Shown here: piece by piece, positions 8,346 through 18,452 of the stretch
Numbering within the stretch: position 1 is the stretch's first letter
How the letters are laid out: each line of letters opens with the position of its first letter
DNA from: Solidesulfovibrio sp.
GTDB lineage: Bacteria > Desulfobacterota > Desulfovibrionia > Desulfovibrionales > Desulfovibrionaceae
Length of the DNA: 39,751 nucleotides
Assembly: GCF_038562415.1 (NCBI RefSeq)
Contig: NZ_JBCFBA010000019.1
Coordinates: 70,865-110,615 of the forward strand
Direction: 5' to 3'
Translations under genes and position numbers: made by a program
The notes under the pieces: generated by a model
Seen by the model: the letters and a program-made list of their open reading frames with translations, nothing else
What the model was told of the DNA's origin: nothing
Databases searched by the model: none

Positions 8346-10346
8346 ATGGCCAAAGTCAGTCTGCAAAATCTCTCCAAGTCCTATGGCGGCCGCGATCTCT
8401 TCAAGGATTTTTCCCTGGAGATTCCCGGCGGCACGCGCCTGGCCGTGGTCGGCCAGAACGGCGCGGGCAAATCCACGCTTTTAAAGCTCGTCGCCGGGGT
8501 GTCCGAGCCCGACGGCGGCAGGGTGGTCCTGTCGACCGGCGCCCGCCTGGGCTATGTGGCCCAGGACATGGACGAGGCCGACCTGGGCATGTCGCTTTTG
8601 GCCTGGGTCATGGCCGCGCTGCCGTCGTGGAAGGAGTTCTGGGCCCGCTACGACGCGGCCGTGGCCGCCGCCGACAAGGCGGCCATGGAGGCGCTGGCCC
8701 ACGAGCAGGCCAGCCTCGAACACGCGCTCGGCTACAATCCCGAGCACCGGGCCAAGACCATCCTTTCGGGCCTCGGGTTCGAGGACAAGCACCAGGGGGC
8801 GCCCATCGCCGCCCTGTCCGGCGGCTGGCGGGAGCGGGCCAAGCTCGCCCGGGTGCTCACGGCCGGGGCCGACGTGCTATTACTCGACGAGCCCACCAAC
8901 CACCTGGACCTGGACGCCGTGGCCTGGCTCGAATCGTTTTTGTGCAATTTCCCCGGGGTGCTGGTTTTCGTGGCCCACGACCGGGTCTTCCTCGACCGCG
9001 TGGCCACCCACACCCTGTTCATGGGCGACGTCAAGCCGATCTGGCGGCCCGGTTCCTTCACGCAATTTCTCGCCTGGCGCGAGGAGATGGAGAAGCAGTG
9101 GGAGCGGCAGGCCGCGGCCATCGACAACAAGATCAAGCAGCACAACGCCTTTGCCGACCGCTTCCGCTACAAGGCCACCAAGGCCCGGCAGGCCCAAAGC
9201 AAGCTCAAAAACGTGGACAAGCTCGAAAAGGAGCTGACGGCGCTTAAAAGCGAGCGCCCGGACGTGCGGGCCAAGACGCTCAATTTCAGTCTGCCCGAGC
9301 CCGAACGTTCGGACAAGACCGTCTGCGCCGCCGCCGAGCTGTCCTACGCCTATCCCGAGCGCAAGCCCTTGTGGCCGCCCCTGACCTTCCAGCTTTTTCG
9401 CGGCCAGAAGGTGGCGCTGGTCGGGCACAACGGCGCGGGCAAGACCACGCTTTTAAAACTCGTGGTCGGCGCGATCAAGCCCGCCTCGGGCCGGCTGCTG
9501 CTGGGCACCGGGGTCAAGCTCGGCTATTTCAGCCAGCACCAGACCGAGATCCTCCAATCCGACGCCCTGGTCATGTCCGAGATGAAGCGCATGGCCGGGC
9601 CCAAGGCCACGCACCTGGAAGTCTGCTCCATCCTGGGGCTGTTTTTGCTGGGCGAGGAATACTGGGAGCGCCGGGTGTCGGAGCTTTCCGGCGGCGAGAA
9701 GTCGCGCCTGGTCCTGGCCGGGCTGTTTTCGGCCCGGGCCAATTTTCTGGTCCTGGACGAACCCACCAACCACCTGGACCTGGAAAGCCGCGAGGCGTTG
9801 GTGCGGGCGCTTTCGGAGTATAGCGGCACCATCCTGATGGTCGCCCACGACCGCTATTTGCTGCGCGAGGCCGCCGGCGAGGTCTGGGCCGTGGGCGAGG
9901 ACGGCATCACCGTCCACGACGAGGGCTTCGCCGCCTACGAGGCGGCCATGGCGGCCCAGGCGGCCCAGACCGCCCGAGAAGCCGAGGCAGGCCTCCCGGA
10001 GGATGGGGCCTCGGGCGCGCCGAGGATTTCGCGCCAGGAGGACAAGGAACGCAAGCGCCGGGTGGCCGAGCAGCGAAACGCCCTGTATCGCGACATCAAA
10101 CCCAAGCGCGAGGCCTTCGAGAAGCTGGAGGCCAGGCTGGAAGCGGTGCTCGACCGTCAGTCCGCAGTGGAAGCCGTCATGGCCGAGCCGGAAACCTACG
10201 CTCAAAAGGAGCTCTTTTCCACGCTCGGCAAGGAGTACGGGGTCCTTGGCCACGAGGCCGAGGAGCTGCTTGCCCGCATGGCGGTCCTGGAAGAGGAAAT
10301 CGCCGACCTGGAGGCCCGCCGGGCCGCCTTACTGGAAGCATCATGA
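8346..10346 (+). CDS. ABC-F family ATPase (Uup/YheS-like translation factor)
   Basis: A soluble 666-residue protein with two ATP-binding cassettes and no membrane segments, the ABC-F layout; such proteins act on the ribosome rather than in transport. Cassette 1 has VGQNGAGKST (36-44), LSGGWRERAKLARVL and LLLDEPTNHLDL. A charged linker (about 235-310) follows, as in ABC-F proteins. Cassette 2 has VGHNGAGKTT, LSGGEKSRLVLAGL and LVLDEPTNHLDLES. The last 120 residues are a charged coiled coil, as in Uup. I prefer the ATG at 8346 because homology begins there; an ATG at 8337 is possible. It overlaps the Nudix gene by 4 bases (ATGA). A housekeeping role is more likely than antibiotic resistance. 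Confidence 0.9.
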   Translation: MAKVSLQNLSKSYGGRDLFKDFSLEIPGGTRLAVVGQNGAGKSTLLKLVAGVSEPDGGRVVLSTGARLGYVAQDMDEADLGMSLLAWVMAALPSWKEFWARYDAAVAAADKAAMEALAHEQASLEHALGYNPEHRAKTILSGLGFEDKHQGAPIAALSGGWRERAKLARVLTAGADVLLLDEPTNHLDLDAVAWLESFLCNFPGVLVFVAHDRVFLDRVATHTLFMGDVKPIWRPGSFTQFLAWREEMEKQWERQAAAIDNKIKQHNAFADRFRYKATKARQAQSKLKNVDKLEKELTALKSERPDVRAKTLNFSLPEPERSDKTVCAAAELSYAYPERKPLWPPLTFQLFRGQKVALVGHNGAGKTTLLKLVVGAIKPASGRLLLGTGVKLGYFSQHQTEILQSDALVMSEMKRMAGPKATHLEVCSILGLFLLGEEYWERRVSELSGGEKSRLVLAGLFSARANFLVLDEPTNHLDLESREALVRALSEYSGTILMVAHDRYLLREAAGEVWAVGEDGITVHDEGFAAYEAAMAAQAAQTAREAEAGLPEDGASGAPRISRQEDKERKRRVAEQRNALYRDIKPKREAFEKLEARLEAVLDRQSAVEAVMAEPETYAQKELFSTLGKEYGVLGHEAEELLARMAVLEEEIADLEARRAALLEAS

Positions 10347-10759
10347 AGTGTTCGCCGAAGATCGTGCATGTGGTCGCCGCCGTCATCTGGCGGGACGGGA
10401 AGTACCTGGGCGTCAAACGCCCCGAGGGCAAGGCCATGGCCGGGCAATACGAGTTCCCCGGCGGCAAGGTGGAGCCCAACGAGTCCGTCCGGGCCGCCCT
10501 GGTGCGGGAACTGCGTGAAGAATTGGACATACTGCCCACGGCAATTGCCTTTTTCCGCGAAAAAGAGCATGCCTACGACCATATTTCCGTGCATCTGCAT
10601 TTCTTTCACATCCGGGCCTTCGAGGGCGAGCCGTCGCCTCGCGAAGGCCAGGAAATGGAGTGGTTGACGCCGGCACAAGGAGCGGACAGGCCGTTTCTGG
10701 AAGCCGACCGGGAGATCGTGGCCCAGCTTGCCGTTTCCGGCGACGACGTCGTGCAGTAG
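10343..10759 (+). CDS. Nudix hydrolase (MutT-like)
   Basis: A 138-residue pyrophosphohydrolase. The Nudix box spans about residues 40-62: GGKVEPNESVRAALVREL followed by REELDI, matching GX5EX7REUXEEXGU except that Asp replaces the final Gly. The N-terminal VAAVIWRDGKYL and the KRPEGKAMAGQYEFPGG stretch resemble MutT enzymes that remove 8-oxo-dGTP, but the substrate is inferred only. The ATG overlaps the stop of the ABC-F gene (ATGA), so the two are co-translated. Confidence 0.9.
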   Translation: MKCSPKIVHVVAAVIWRDGKYLGVKRPEGKAMAGQYEFPGGKVEPNESVRAALVRELREELDILPTAIAFFREKEHAYDHISVHLHFFHIRAFEGEPSPREGQEMEWLTPAQGADRPFLEADREIVAQLAVSGDDVVQ

Positions 10760-10843
10760 ACCACCCCGTCGGCGGCTGCGGCAGCTTCCCTTGAAGCGGC
10801 GTTGCCCTCTCCCCCTTTGAACGTTTTTGGGGAAAGGGGGGGG

Positions 10844-10887
10844 CCGGGGGGAAAACCCCTTTTTCCAAAAAGGGGTTTTCCCCCCGG
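10844..10887. repeat. perfect 21-bp inverted repeat with 2-base spacer
   Basis: The left arm (10844-10864) reads two C, six G, four A, four C, five T; the right arm (10867-10887) is its exact reverse complement, separated by CC. It lies between the Nudix gene and metF, 39 bases before metF. Such a hairpin would act as a strong transcription block in either direction, although no T tract follows on the + strand. It may belong to a second dispersed repeat family of this genome. Confidence 0.8.
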
Positions 10888-10926
10888 TCTTCTCCCCTTC
10901 CTTCCCCGTACCGCAAAGGAGACCGC

Positions 10927-11799
10927 GTGCGTATCAGGGAGCTGATCGAGGCCAGGCGACCGTTCGTTTCGCTGGAGTTTTTCCCGCCCAAGGAGCGCGA
11001 GGCCTGGGACGGGTTCTTCGGGGTCGTGGAGCGGCTGTTGCCCGTGCGGCCGCTCTTCGTGTCCGTGACCTACGGGGCCGGGGGCAGCACCCATGCCCAC
11101 ACCCTGGAGATCGTCTCGCGCCTCAAGACCGCCTACGGCCTGGAGCCCATGGCCCACCTGACCTGCGTCGGGGCGAGCAAGGAGAAGATTCGCGGCTTCC
11201 TGCGCGGCCTGGCCGCGGCCGGCGTGGACAACGTGCTGGCCCTGCGCGGCGACCCGCCCCGGGGGCAGGAGCATTTCGTCCCGGATTCCGACGACTTCCG
11301 GCACGCTTCCGACCTGGTTTCCTTCATCCGCCAGGAATTCCCGGGCCTTGGCGTGAGCGTGGCCGGCTATCCGGAGTGCCATCCCGAGGCGGTCTCGCCC
11401 GAGGCCGACCTGGACTACCTCTGCCGCAAGGTGGCCCTGGGCGGCGAGGTGGTGGTCACGCAACTTTTTTTCGACAACGACCGCTATTTCGACTTCGTGC
11501 AAAAGGCCCGGGCGGCCGGCATCACCGCGCCCATCGTGCCGGGCGTGCTGCCGGTCATGAGCCTGGCCAGCATCAAGCGGCTGGTGGGGCTGTGCGGGGC
11601 GAGCCTGCCCCCGGTTTTTCTGGCCGAGTTGGAAGCGGCGGACGCGGCCGGCGGCCCGGCGGCCGTGGCCAAGGTCGGCATCGCCCAGGCCACCCGCCAG
11701 GCCCGCGACCTCCTCGCCCGGGGCGCCCCCGGCGTGCACCTCTACACGCTCAACAAGGCCGAGGCGGTCATGTCCATCATCGCCGCGCTCGATCTGTAA
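10927..11799 (+). CDS. metF: methylenetetrahydrofolate reductase
   Basis: FAD enzyme that reduces 5,10-methylene-THF to 5-methyl-THF for methionine synthesis or for C1 metabolism. The 290-residue single-domain protein has the expected opening SLEFFPPKE (residues 16-24), then FVSVTYGAGGSTHAHT near residue 50, LALRGDPPRG near 105, and the QLFFDNDRYFDF segment near 180. The start is GTG with an AAGGAG site. It stands alone between the 21-bp palindrome and the asd repeat. Confidence 0.95.
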   Translation: MRIRELIEARRPFVSLEFFPPKEREAWDGFFGVVERLLPVRPLFVSVTYGAGGSTHAHTLEIVSRLKTAYGLEPMAHLTCVGASKEKIRGFLRGLAAAGVDNVLALRGDPPRGQEHFVPDSDDFRHASDLVSFIRQEFPGLGVSVAGYPECHPEAVSPEADLDYLCRKVALGGEVVVTQLFFDNDRYFDFVQKARAAGITAPIVPGVLPVMSLASIKRLVGLCGASLPPVFLAELEAADAAGGPAAVAKVGIAQATRQARDLLARGAPGVHLYTLNKAEAVMSIIAALDL

Positions 11800-11880
11800 T
11801 ATGATAATTTCATTCGATAAATAGCTGGCTTTTCCGAAGGGATTCGCATAAACGAGGGTTTCCGTGACTTTCCCTTACGG

Positions 11881-11923
11881 GAGGTCCAGGAGGGGCAGTG
11901 CCCCTCCTGGCCGCCGGAGGCGT
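11881..11923. repeat. GC-rich intergenic hairpin repeat, copy 5 (inverted)
   Basis: Located between metF and asd. It contains GTCCAGGAGGGG-cagtg-CCCCTCCTGG and ends with CCGCCGGAGGCGTC, the exact inverse of the copy at 14041. The asd ribosome binding site (TTGGAGG) lies downstream and is separate from it. Confidence 0.8.
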
Positions 11924-11945
11924 CTTAACCAAATTGGAGGATCGT

Positions 11946-12977
<1,032 letters not shown>

Positions 12978-13011
12978 CCCGAGCGTTTGACCCGACCGGA
13001 AAAATCGTGAA

Positions 13012-13053
13012 TGGGGGAGGCGTCCTAGGCAAGGACGTTTCCCCCACTGTTTT
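13012..13053 (+). terminator. intrinsic terminator after asd
   Basis: The arms TGGGGGAGGCGTCCT (13012-13026) and AGGACGTTTCCCCCA (13032-13046) pair over 15 positions with two G-U pairs, and are followed by CTGTTTTT. It ends only 3 bases before the GGAAGGAG site of the next gene, so it could also limit read-through into the aminotransferase gene. Confidence 0.75.
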
Positions 13054-13069
13054 TGGAAGGAGTTCCCCC

Positions 13070-14011
13070 ATGCCCGAGATCGTCGACGCCGCGGCCTACA
13101 TCGCCCGGCTCCTGGCCGCCCCGCGCCCCGGCGGCGAAAACGTGTTGGCCTACTACGAGCACCGCCTGGGCCTGATCGGCACGGACCCGCGGCTTCTGCT
13201 CATCCCCCTGGACGACCACCTGGTCCACCGGGGCGACGGCGTCTTCGAGAGCCTCAAGTTCGTGGACGGCCGGCTCTACCAGGTGGCGGCCCATTTCGAG
13301 CGCATGGCCCGCTCGGCCGAGGCCATCTACCTGTCCCCGCCCTGTCCCTGGGACGAGGTGGCGCGGCTGACCCTGGCCGTCTGCCGGGCCGGCGGCACGG
13401 ACACGGGCATGGTCCGGGTCATCGTCGGGCGCGGCCCGGGCGGCTTCGGCATCGACCCGGCCGAATGCCCGACCCCGAGCCTGACCATCGTGGCCTACCG
13501 CTTCCACCCCCGGCCGGCGGCGGCGTTCGAGCGGGGCGTGACCGCCTTTCGCACCTCCATCCCGGCCAAGCAGAACTACCTGGCCCGCATCAAGTCCATC
13601 GACTACCTGCCCAATGTCCTCATGCGCCGCGAGGCCACCGAACGCGGCGAGGATTACCCGGTCTGCTACGACGACAAGGGCTTTCTGGCCGAAGGGGCCA
13701 CGGAAAACATCTGCCTGGTGGACGGGCGGGGCCGCTTCATCGTGCCGGAGCTCAACAATGCCCTGCGCGGCACCACGCTCATGCGGGCCGTGGAGCTGCT
13801 CGGGGACGACATCGAGGTGGTCTTCGCCCCGGTGCGCGAGGAGGCCATCGCCGAGGCCAGGGAGATGATGATCCTCGGCACCACCAACGATTGCCTGAGC
13901 ATCGTGCGCTACAACGGCGCCCCGGTCGGCGACGGCAAGCCCGGCCCGGTCTCGCGACGGATCAAGGAACGCCTCGTGGCCGACATCGCGGCCAACGGCG
14001 TGGTGATTTGA
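13070..14011 (+). CDS. class IV aminotransferase (BCAT/D-amino acid transaminase/ADC lyase family)
   Basis: A PLP enzyme of fold type IV, 313 residues. The pyridoxal lysine is Lys175 in IKSIDYLPNVLMRREA, and FLAEGATENICLVDGRGRF further on is the phosphate-binding side of the site. The GDGVFESLKFVDGRLY segment near residue 55 is typical of the family. Sequence alone does not separate branched-chain aminotransferase, D-alanine aminotransferase and aminodeoxychorismate lyase. The ATG at 13070 has GGAAGGAG upstream; an earlier start at 13007 would lie inside the terminator. Confidence 0.88.
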   Translation: MPEIVDAAAYIARLLAAPRPGGENVLAYYEHRLGLIGTDPRLLLIPLDDHLVHRGDGVFESLKFVDGRLYQVAAHFERMARSAEAIYLSPPCPWDEVARLTLAVCRAGGTDTGMVRVIVGRGPGGFGIDPAECPTPSLTIVAYRFHPRPAAAFERGVTAFRTSIPAKQNYLARIKSIDYLPNVLMRREATERGEDYPVCYDDKGFLAEGATENICLVDGRGRFIVPELNNALRGTTLMRAVELLGDDIEVVFAPVREEAIAEAREMMILGTTNDCLSIVRYNGAPVGDGKPGPVSRRIKERLVADIAANGVVI

Positions 14012-14040
14012 GGAGAGGGAGAGGGAAAGGGAGAGGGAAG

Positions 14041-14097
14041 ATGCCTCCGGCGGCCAGGAGGGGCACTGCCCCTCCTGGACCTCCCGAAAGGGGGGCG
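14041..14097. repeat. GC-rich intergenic hairpin repeat, copy 6
   Basis: It follows the aminotransferase gene. It starts with ATGCCTCCGGCGGCC, has the hairpin CCAGGAGGGG-cactg-CCCCTCCTGG and ends with ACCTCCCGAAAGGGGGG. It is nearly the reverse complement of copy 5 over 40 bases. Confidence 0.8.
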
Positions 14098-14142
14098 TCT
14101 TGCGGGACGCGGGGCTGGCTCGCTGCCTGAAAGCCAAAATCA

Positions 14143-14176
14143 AAGGGCCGGCGTTCCCGGGGGAGCGCCGGCCCTT
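14143..14176 (-). terminator. hairpin between converging genes
   Basis: The arms AAGGGCCGGCG and CGCCGGCCCTT (11 bp) enclose a 12-base loop. On the minus strand the stem is followed by TTGATTTT, so it likely terminates the PPC-domain gene; on the plus strand it could end the aminotransferase transcript. Confidence 0.6.
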
Positions 14177-14194
14177 GGGCGTCGGGGCCGTCGG

Positions 14195-14611
14195 CTACAT
14201 GCCGGTCAGGTCCCACAGGGGCAGGCCCGTGGCCGGGTCGTGGATCCGATGCAGGCGCGGCCCCTCGATGGGGGTGATGCAGGCCTCGCCGGCAAAAAGG
14301 ACGCAGCCGGGCAGGGCATGGCCGCCGGTGACGGTGAAATCGCGCGTCAGCAGCGTCAGGTGCAGATGGACGCAGGGCTGGCCTTCCTTGAGGGAGACGT
14401 TGCCCAGGCCCGAAAGGATTTCCGTGCCATCCTCCAGGGTCCTGGTGAGGTATTCGCGGGTGTCCTGGGGATAGTAGCCGAGGACGGCCCGCTCCAGGGC
14501 GCCGATGAGGCTGACCTGGCCCTTGGTGACGTTTCGCTCCAGGCAGACGGTGACCAGGGCGGCCAGCAGGTCCTCGCCCTTGGGCAGGCGCACGAGCAGG
14601 GCGTCGTTCAT
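14195..14611 (-). CDS. PPC/DUF296 domain protein
   Basis: A 138-residue protein that is almost entirely one PPC (DUF296) domain. The signs are LLVRLPKGEDLLAALV at the start, GQVSLIGALERAVLGYY, the CVHLHLTLLTRDFTVTGGH segment near residue 85 and a final ACITPIEG. Bacterial members form trimers; some have been linked to DNA binding because plant AHL proteins carry this domain, but the bacterial role is not known. The ATG overlaps the stop of the M48 protease gene by 4 bases, so both are made from one transcript. Confidence 0.88.
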   Translation of the reverse strand: MNDALLVRLPKGEDLLAALVTVCLERNVTKGQVSLIGALERAVLGYYPQDTREYLTRTLEDGTEILSGLGNVSLKEGQPCVHLHLTLLTRDFTVTGGHALPGCVLFAGEACITPIEGPRLHRIHDPATGLPLWDLTGM

Positions 14612-16077
14612 TCCATGCTCCCCTTTTTCCAGTATTCGGAGCGCTTTTTGAGGGTCTCTTCCAGCTTGGCCAGCTCGCGCCGGTCGGCATCGGATTTGGC
14701 CGCGGCCTTGGCCTTTTCCAACTGGAATTTCACCTGCCGGGGGTTGTTCTCGTAGATGGCGGCGTAGGTCAGGTTCAGGTAGGCGTGGAAGACGTCGCCG
14801 GCCTGGCCGAGAATCTGGCCGTAGGTGGCGCGAATTTCGGCATTTTCCGGCACGCGGAGCCTGACCTGCTCCAGGTAGGCGGCGGCCGCCTTGTAGTTGC
14901 CTTCCTGGGCCAGCATCCGGCCGTATTCGTAGTTGGCGTCGATGTCGTTGGGGTTGGCCCGAAGCGCCGCCTCGAGCAGCGACTTGGCCCGGGCGAAGTC
15001 GCGGATCTTGAGGTAATACCGGCCCGACTCGCGCAGGACCAACGGGTCGCTGCCGCCGCAGGCCAGGGCCGTCTCGAAGGCGGGTTTGGCCTTGCCCACG
15101 TCCTCCAGGGAGCGCGACAGGGCGATGGCCAGGCCCAGCTTGTCCAGGCAGGTGGCCTTGTCGCCGAGCTTCTGGAAATAGGACACGGCGTTTTTCGGAT
15201 CGGTGTAGCGGGCGCGCGCCAGCATCTGCGCCCGCTTGAAGGCGGCGTCGTTGTCCTTCCTGTTCTGGATGTCGGCGGGCAGCTTGCCCACCCGGTCCTT
15301 GAGGTAGCTCATGCGCTCGTCCAGGCCCGGGTGGGTGGACAGGTAGGTGGGGATGTCCCCGGCGCCCTGCATCCACTTGAGCTTGCGCATGGTCTCGAAG
15401 GCCTCGACCAGGCCCCGGGGCGGGTAGCCGGCGGCGACCAGGTAGTTCATGCCCACCTGGTCGGCCTCGCGCTCGTCGTCGCGGGAGTACTTGAGGTAGG
15501 CTTGCGCCGTGGCCGCCTGGGAGCCGATGGCCAGGGCGGCGCCGAGGTCCCGGTTGCCGGTGGTCTGCCCCAGGACCACGCCGGCCAGCACGCCCACGAG
15601 CTGGCCGATGGACAGGGCCTGGATCTCGCCCATGCGCTTGGCGATGTGGCGCTGGCTCACGTGGGCCAGTTCGTGGGCCAGCACGCCGGCCATCTCGGAT
15701 TCGTGCTCCATGTGGAGCATGAGCCCGGTGAAGACGAAGACGTAGCCGGCCGGGCCGGCGAAGGCGTTGACGGCGTTGTTGTTGACGATGGCCACGTTGA
15801 AGGGGAACGGCTGGGGCGGCATGGCCCGCACCAGCTTGTCCACCACGCCCGTGACGTAGTCGTTTATTTCCGTGTCCTCGATCAGCGGCATGCGGGCGCG
15901 GATGAGCGCGTTGAACTTCTCGCCCAGCTCGCGTTCGTCCTTGAGGTCGAAGGAGAAAAAGCCGGCCTGGGCCACGGGCGTGGCCAGCACGGCGGTGAGG
16001 AAAAAGACGCAGGCGGCGAGCGCCGCCGCCGTCCGTCGGACGAAGCCTCGGGGGAAGCGGAAGCGGTTGGAACACAT
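14608..16077 (-). CDS. M48 family metalloprotease with TPR domain (BepA-like)
   Basis: A 489-residue periplasmic zinc protease. A signal peptide covers about residues 1-38 (basic start, then AALAACVFFLTAVLATPVAQA). The zinc site is HELAH (135-139) with the third ligand Glu204 in DEREADQVGM. The C-terminal half (about 280-470) contains several TPR-like helical repeats. This layout matches BepA/YfgC, which takes part in outer-membrane protein and LPS assembly quality control. It is coupled by ATGA to the PPC-domain gene downstream. Confidence 0.93.
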   Translation of the reverse strand: MCSNRFRFPRGFVRRTAAALAACVFFLTAVLATPVAQAGFFSFDLKDERELGEKFNALIRARMPLIEDTEINDYVTGVVDKLVRAMPPQPFPFNVAIVNNNAVNAFAGPAGYVFVFTGLMLHMEHESEMAGVLAHELAHVSQRHIAKRMGEIQALSIGQLVGVLAGVVLGQTTGNRDLGAALAIGSQAATAQAYLKYSRDDEREADQVGMNYLVAAGYPPRGLVEAFETMRKLKWMQGAGDIPTYLSTHPGLDERMSYLKDRVGKLPADIQNRKDNDAAFKRAQMLARARYTDPKNAVSYFQKLGDKATCLDKLGLAIALSRSLEDVGKAKPAFETALACGGSDPLVLRESGRYYLKIRDFARAKSLLEAALRANPNDIDANYEYGRMLAQEGNYKAAAAYLEQVRLRVPENAEIRATYGQILGQAGDVFHAYLNLTYAAIYENNPRQVKFQLEKAKAAAKSDADRRELAKLEETLKKRSEYWKKGSME

Positions 16078-16247
16078 TTTTTCAGTCTACGCCGAACCGG
16101 TCGGGAAGAAAAGGGCGCGCCGCCTTTCTGGCGTCGCTTGTAATGGACCGTCCATGTGGCGGACAGAAGCGGTTTTCCTGGCGCCGCGGTCCGTGGCGGG
16201 GACTGGCCGGGCGGGCCCGCCGCCGGTCCGGGGCCTTGCGGCGACGG

Positions 16248-16709
16248 TCAGCCGGCGGCCTCGCGCCGCAGCCTGGTCAGGAGGATGTCGAGGGCGTTGG
16301 CGAAGGCCTCGCGGTCGCGGTTGGAAAGGGGCGGGGGGCCGCCGGTGACCACGCCCGCGCCGCGCAGTTCGTCGAGCAGGTCGCGCATGGCCAGCCGGCC
16401 CCGGATGTTGTCCTTGGTGTAGCCCTCGCCCCGGGGGTTGAGGGCGTGGGCGTCCTTTTCGATGACCTGGGCGGCCAGGGGAATGTCGGCCGTGATCACC
16501 AGGTCGCCGGGCGCGACGCGTTCCACGATGGCCGCGTCCGCCACGTCGAAGCCCCGGGCCACCCGCACGGCGTCGATCAGGGGCGAGGGCGGCACGGCCA
16601 GGGCCTTGTTGGCGACCAGGGTCAGCCGCAGGCCAAGGCGCACGGCGGCGCGAAACAGGATTTCCTTGATGGGGTTGGGCAGGGCGTCGGCGTCGGCGTA
16701 GATGTGCAT
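16248..16709 (-). CDS. UPF0178/DUF188 family protein (YaiI/YqxD-like)
   Basis: A 153-residue protein of the YaiI/YqxD family. It opens with the hallmark [15 protein letters not shown], continues with VANK and an [22 protein letters not shown] segment, and has the [14 protein letters not shown] block before a charged C-terminus. The fold is related to PIN-like nucleases in structure-based classifications, but no activity is established. It lies between the M48 gene and rho in the same direction; the 146-base gap to rho is about 85-90% GC and shows no other feature. Confidence 0.88.
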   Translation of the reverse strand: MHIYADADALPNPIKEILFRAAVRLGLRLTLVANKALAVPPSPLIDAVRVARGFDVADAAIVERVAPGDLVITADIPLAAQVIEKDAHALNPRGEGYTKDNIRGRLAMRDLLDELRGAGVVTGGPPPLSNRDREAFANALDILLTRLRREAAG

Positions 16710-16855
16710 GGGCGGTCCTCGGCGGCCGGCCGGACAGGCGGCGCGCGGCCCCGGTTGCGGCCACGGCCCCCGGCGGCGAGCGCGCGGGGCGGTCGCCGGG
16801 GGGGGGGCCGTGACAAGGGCGGCCGGGCCGGGCTGTGGGCGCGGGGGCCGTCCGG

Positions 16856-18232
16856 CTAGCGGTTCATGAGGTCGAGGAACTCGCGGTTGGTTTTGGTGCC
16901 GCGCATCTTGTCCAGGAGGAATTCCATGGAATCGATGGGGCTCATGGGGGCAAGGAGCTTGCGCAGGATCCAGACGCGGTTGAGCACGTCGGTTTCGAGC
17001 AGCAGTTCTTCCTTGCGGGTGCCGGACCGGTTGATGTCGATGGCCGGGAAGACGCGCTTTTCGGCCAGATGGCGGTCCAGGTAGATTTCCATGTTGCCGG
17101 TGCCCTTGAACTCCTCGAAAATGACCTCGTCCATGCGCGAGCCGGTGTCGATAAGGGCCGTGGCGATGATGGTCAGCGACCCGCCGCCCTCGATGTTGCG
17201 GGCGGCGCCGAAAAAGCGCTTGGGCCGCTGCAGGGCGTTGGCGTCCAGGCCGCCGGAAAGCACGCGCCCGGAAGACGGGGTCACGGCGTTGTAGGCCCGG
17301 CCCAGGCGGGTGATGCTGTCTAAAAGGATGACCACGTCGATCTTGCGCTCGACCAGGCGCTTGGCCTTCTCGATGACCATCTCGGCCACCTGCACGTGGC
17401 GCTGGGGCGGCTCGTCGAAGGTGGAGGAGACCACCTCGGCCTTGACCGTGCGCTCCATGTCCGTGACTTCCTCGGGCCGCTCGTCGATTAAAAGCACGAT
17501 GAGGAAGACGTCGGGCCGGTTGGCGTTAATCGAGTTGGCGATGGTCTGGAGCAGCATGGTCTTGCCGGTGCGGGGCGGGGCGACGATGATGCCGCGCTGG
17601 CCGTGACCGATGGGGGTGAGCAGGTCGATGACCCGGGAGGAGTAGTTCTCGGCGCCGTTTTCCATGACGTAGCGCTTGTCCGGGTACAGCGGCGTCAGGT
17701 TGTCAAAAAGCACCAGGTTGCGCGAGGCCTCGGGCGGGGCGAAGCCGATCTCGCCCACGCGCAGCAGGGCGAAATAGCGCTCGCCTTCCTTGGGCGGCCG
17801 GATCTGGCCCGAGACCACGTCGCCCTTGCGCAGGCCGAAGCGGCGGATCTGGGAGGGCGAGACGTAGATGTCGTCCGGGCCCGGCATGTAGCTGTACATG
17901 GGCGAGCGCAGGAAACCGAAGCCGTCGGGCAGGATCTCCAGCACGCCCTCGCCGAAGATGGCGCCGTTTTGCGAGGCGCAACTTTGCAGCAGGGCGAAGA
18001 TGAGCTCCTGCTTGCGCATGCCGTTGGGGTTCTCGACGTTATACTGGACAGCCAGGTCCATGAGTTCGGGCATGCTCTTGAGCTTGAGCTCGGAGAGGTT
18101 CATGGAGGTTTCCATGATGCCCGGTTTGATGGTGGACGGTTGGAGGATGTCGTCGCTTTCGATGGGATCGGAAAGCACAGGCGGGGGTGGGGACTGGGGG
18201 GGACGTCCGCGGCGTTTGGGTGCGTTGCTCAC
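16856..18232 (-). CDS. rho: transcription termination factor Rho
   Basis: Hexameric RNA helicase that ends transcription. The 458-residue protein has a 43-residue N-terminal extension, rich in proline and basic residues ([13 protein letters not shown]), before the usual start [15 protein letters not shown]. The RNA-binding domain contains [16 protein letters not shown]. The ATPase domain contains the P-loop [22 protein letters not shown] and [15 protein letters not shown]. The start is a GTG at 18232 without a clear ribosome binding site; internal ATGs at residues 40 and 44 are alternatives that would remove the extension. A 220-base leader separates it from carD, with a candidate promoter in it. 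Confidence 0.96.
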   Translation of the reverse strand: MSNAPKRRGRPPQSPPPPVLSDPIESDDILQPSTIKPGIMETSMNLSELKLKSMPELMDLAVQYNVENPNGMRKQELIFALLQSCASQNGAIFGEGVLEILPDGFGFLRSPMYSYMPGPDDIYVSPSQIRRFGLRKGDVVSGQIRPPKEGERYFALLRVGEIGFAPPEASRNLVLFDNLTPLYPDKRYVMENGAENYSSRVIDLLTPIGHGQRGIIVAPPRTGKTMLLQTIANSINANRPDVFLIVLLIDERPEEVTDMERTVKAEVVSSTFDEPPQRHVQVAEMVIEKAKRLVERKIDVVILLDSITRLGRAYNAVTPSSGRVLSGGLDANALQRPKRFFGAARNIEGGGSLTIIATALIDTGSRMDEVIFEEFKGTGNMEIYLDRHLAEKRVFPAIDINRSGTRKEELLLETDVLNRVWILRKLLAPMSPIDSMEFLLDKMRGTKTNREFLDLMNR

Positions 18233-18390
18233 AGGAATAGCCCGGCGCCGAATAGCGCAGTATTGGTGTGCAAGATAAAACCCGATGCAGCGTGGATTCA
18301 GTATGGCCGCTCTCGGAGGGAACGGCGTATACTCGCTTTGTTACGGGGACCTAAGGTAGTGGGGGACAGACCGGTTACGGCCTGGGACGA

Positions 18391-18418
18391 TCCATATACT
18401 TTTTCCGGGGACTGTCAA
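18391..18418 (-). promoter_or_regulatory. candidate sigma-70 promoter for rho
   Basis: On the minus strand a perfect TTGACA (18418-18413) is followed after 16 bases by TATGGA (18396-18391). This would give a leader of about 150 bases for rho. Long rho leaders are known to carry autoregulation in other bacteria; no specific element is recognised here. Confidence 0.4.
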
Positions 18419-18452
18419 GCCTGCCGGCCCGCATCGCCTTCCCGGCGGCCGG

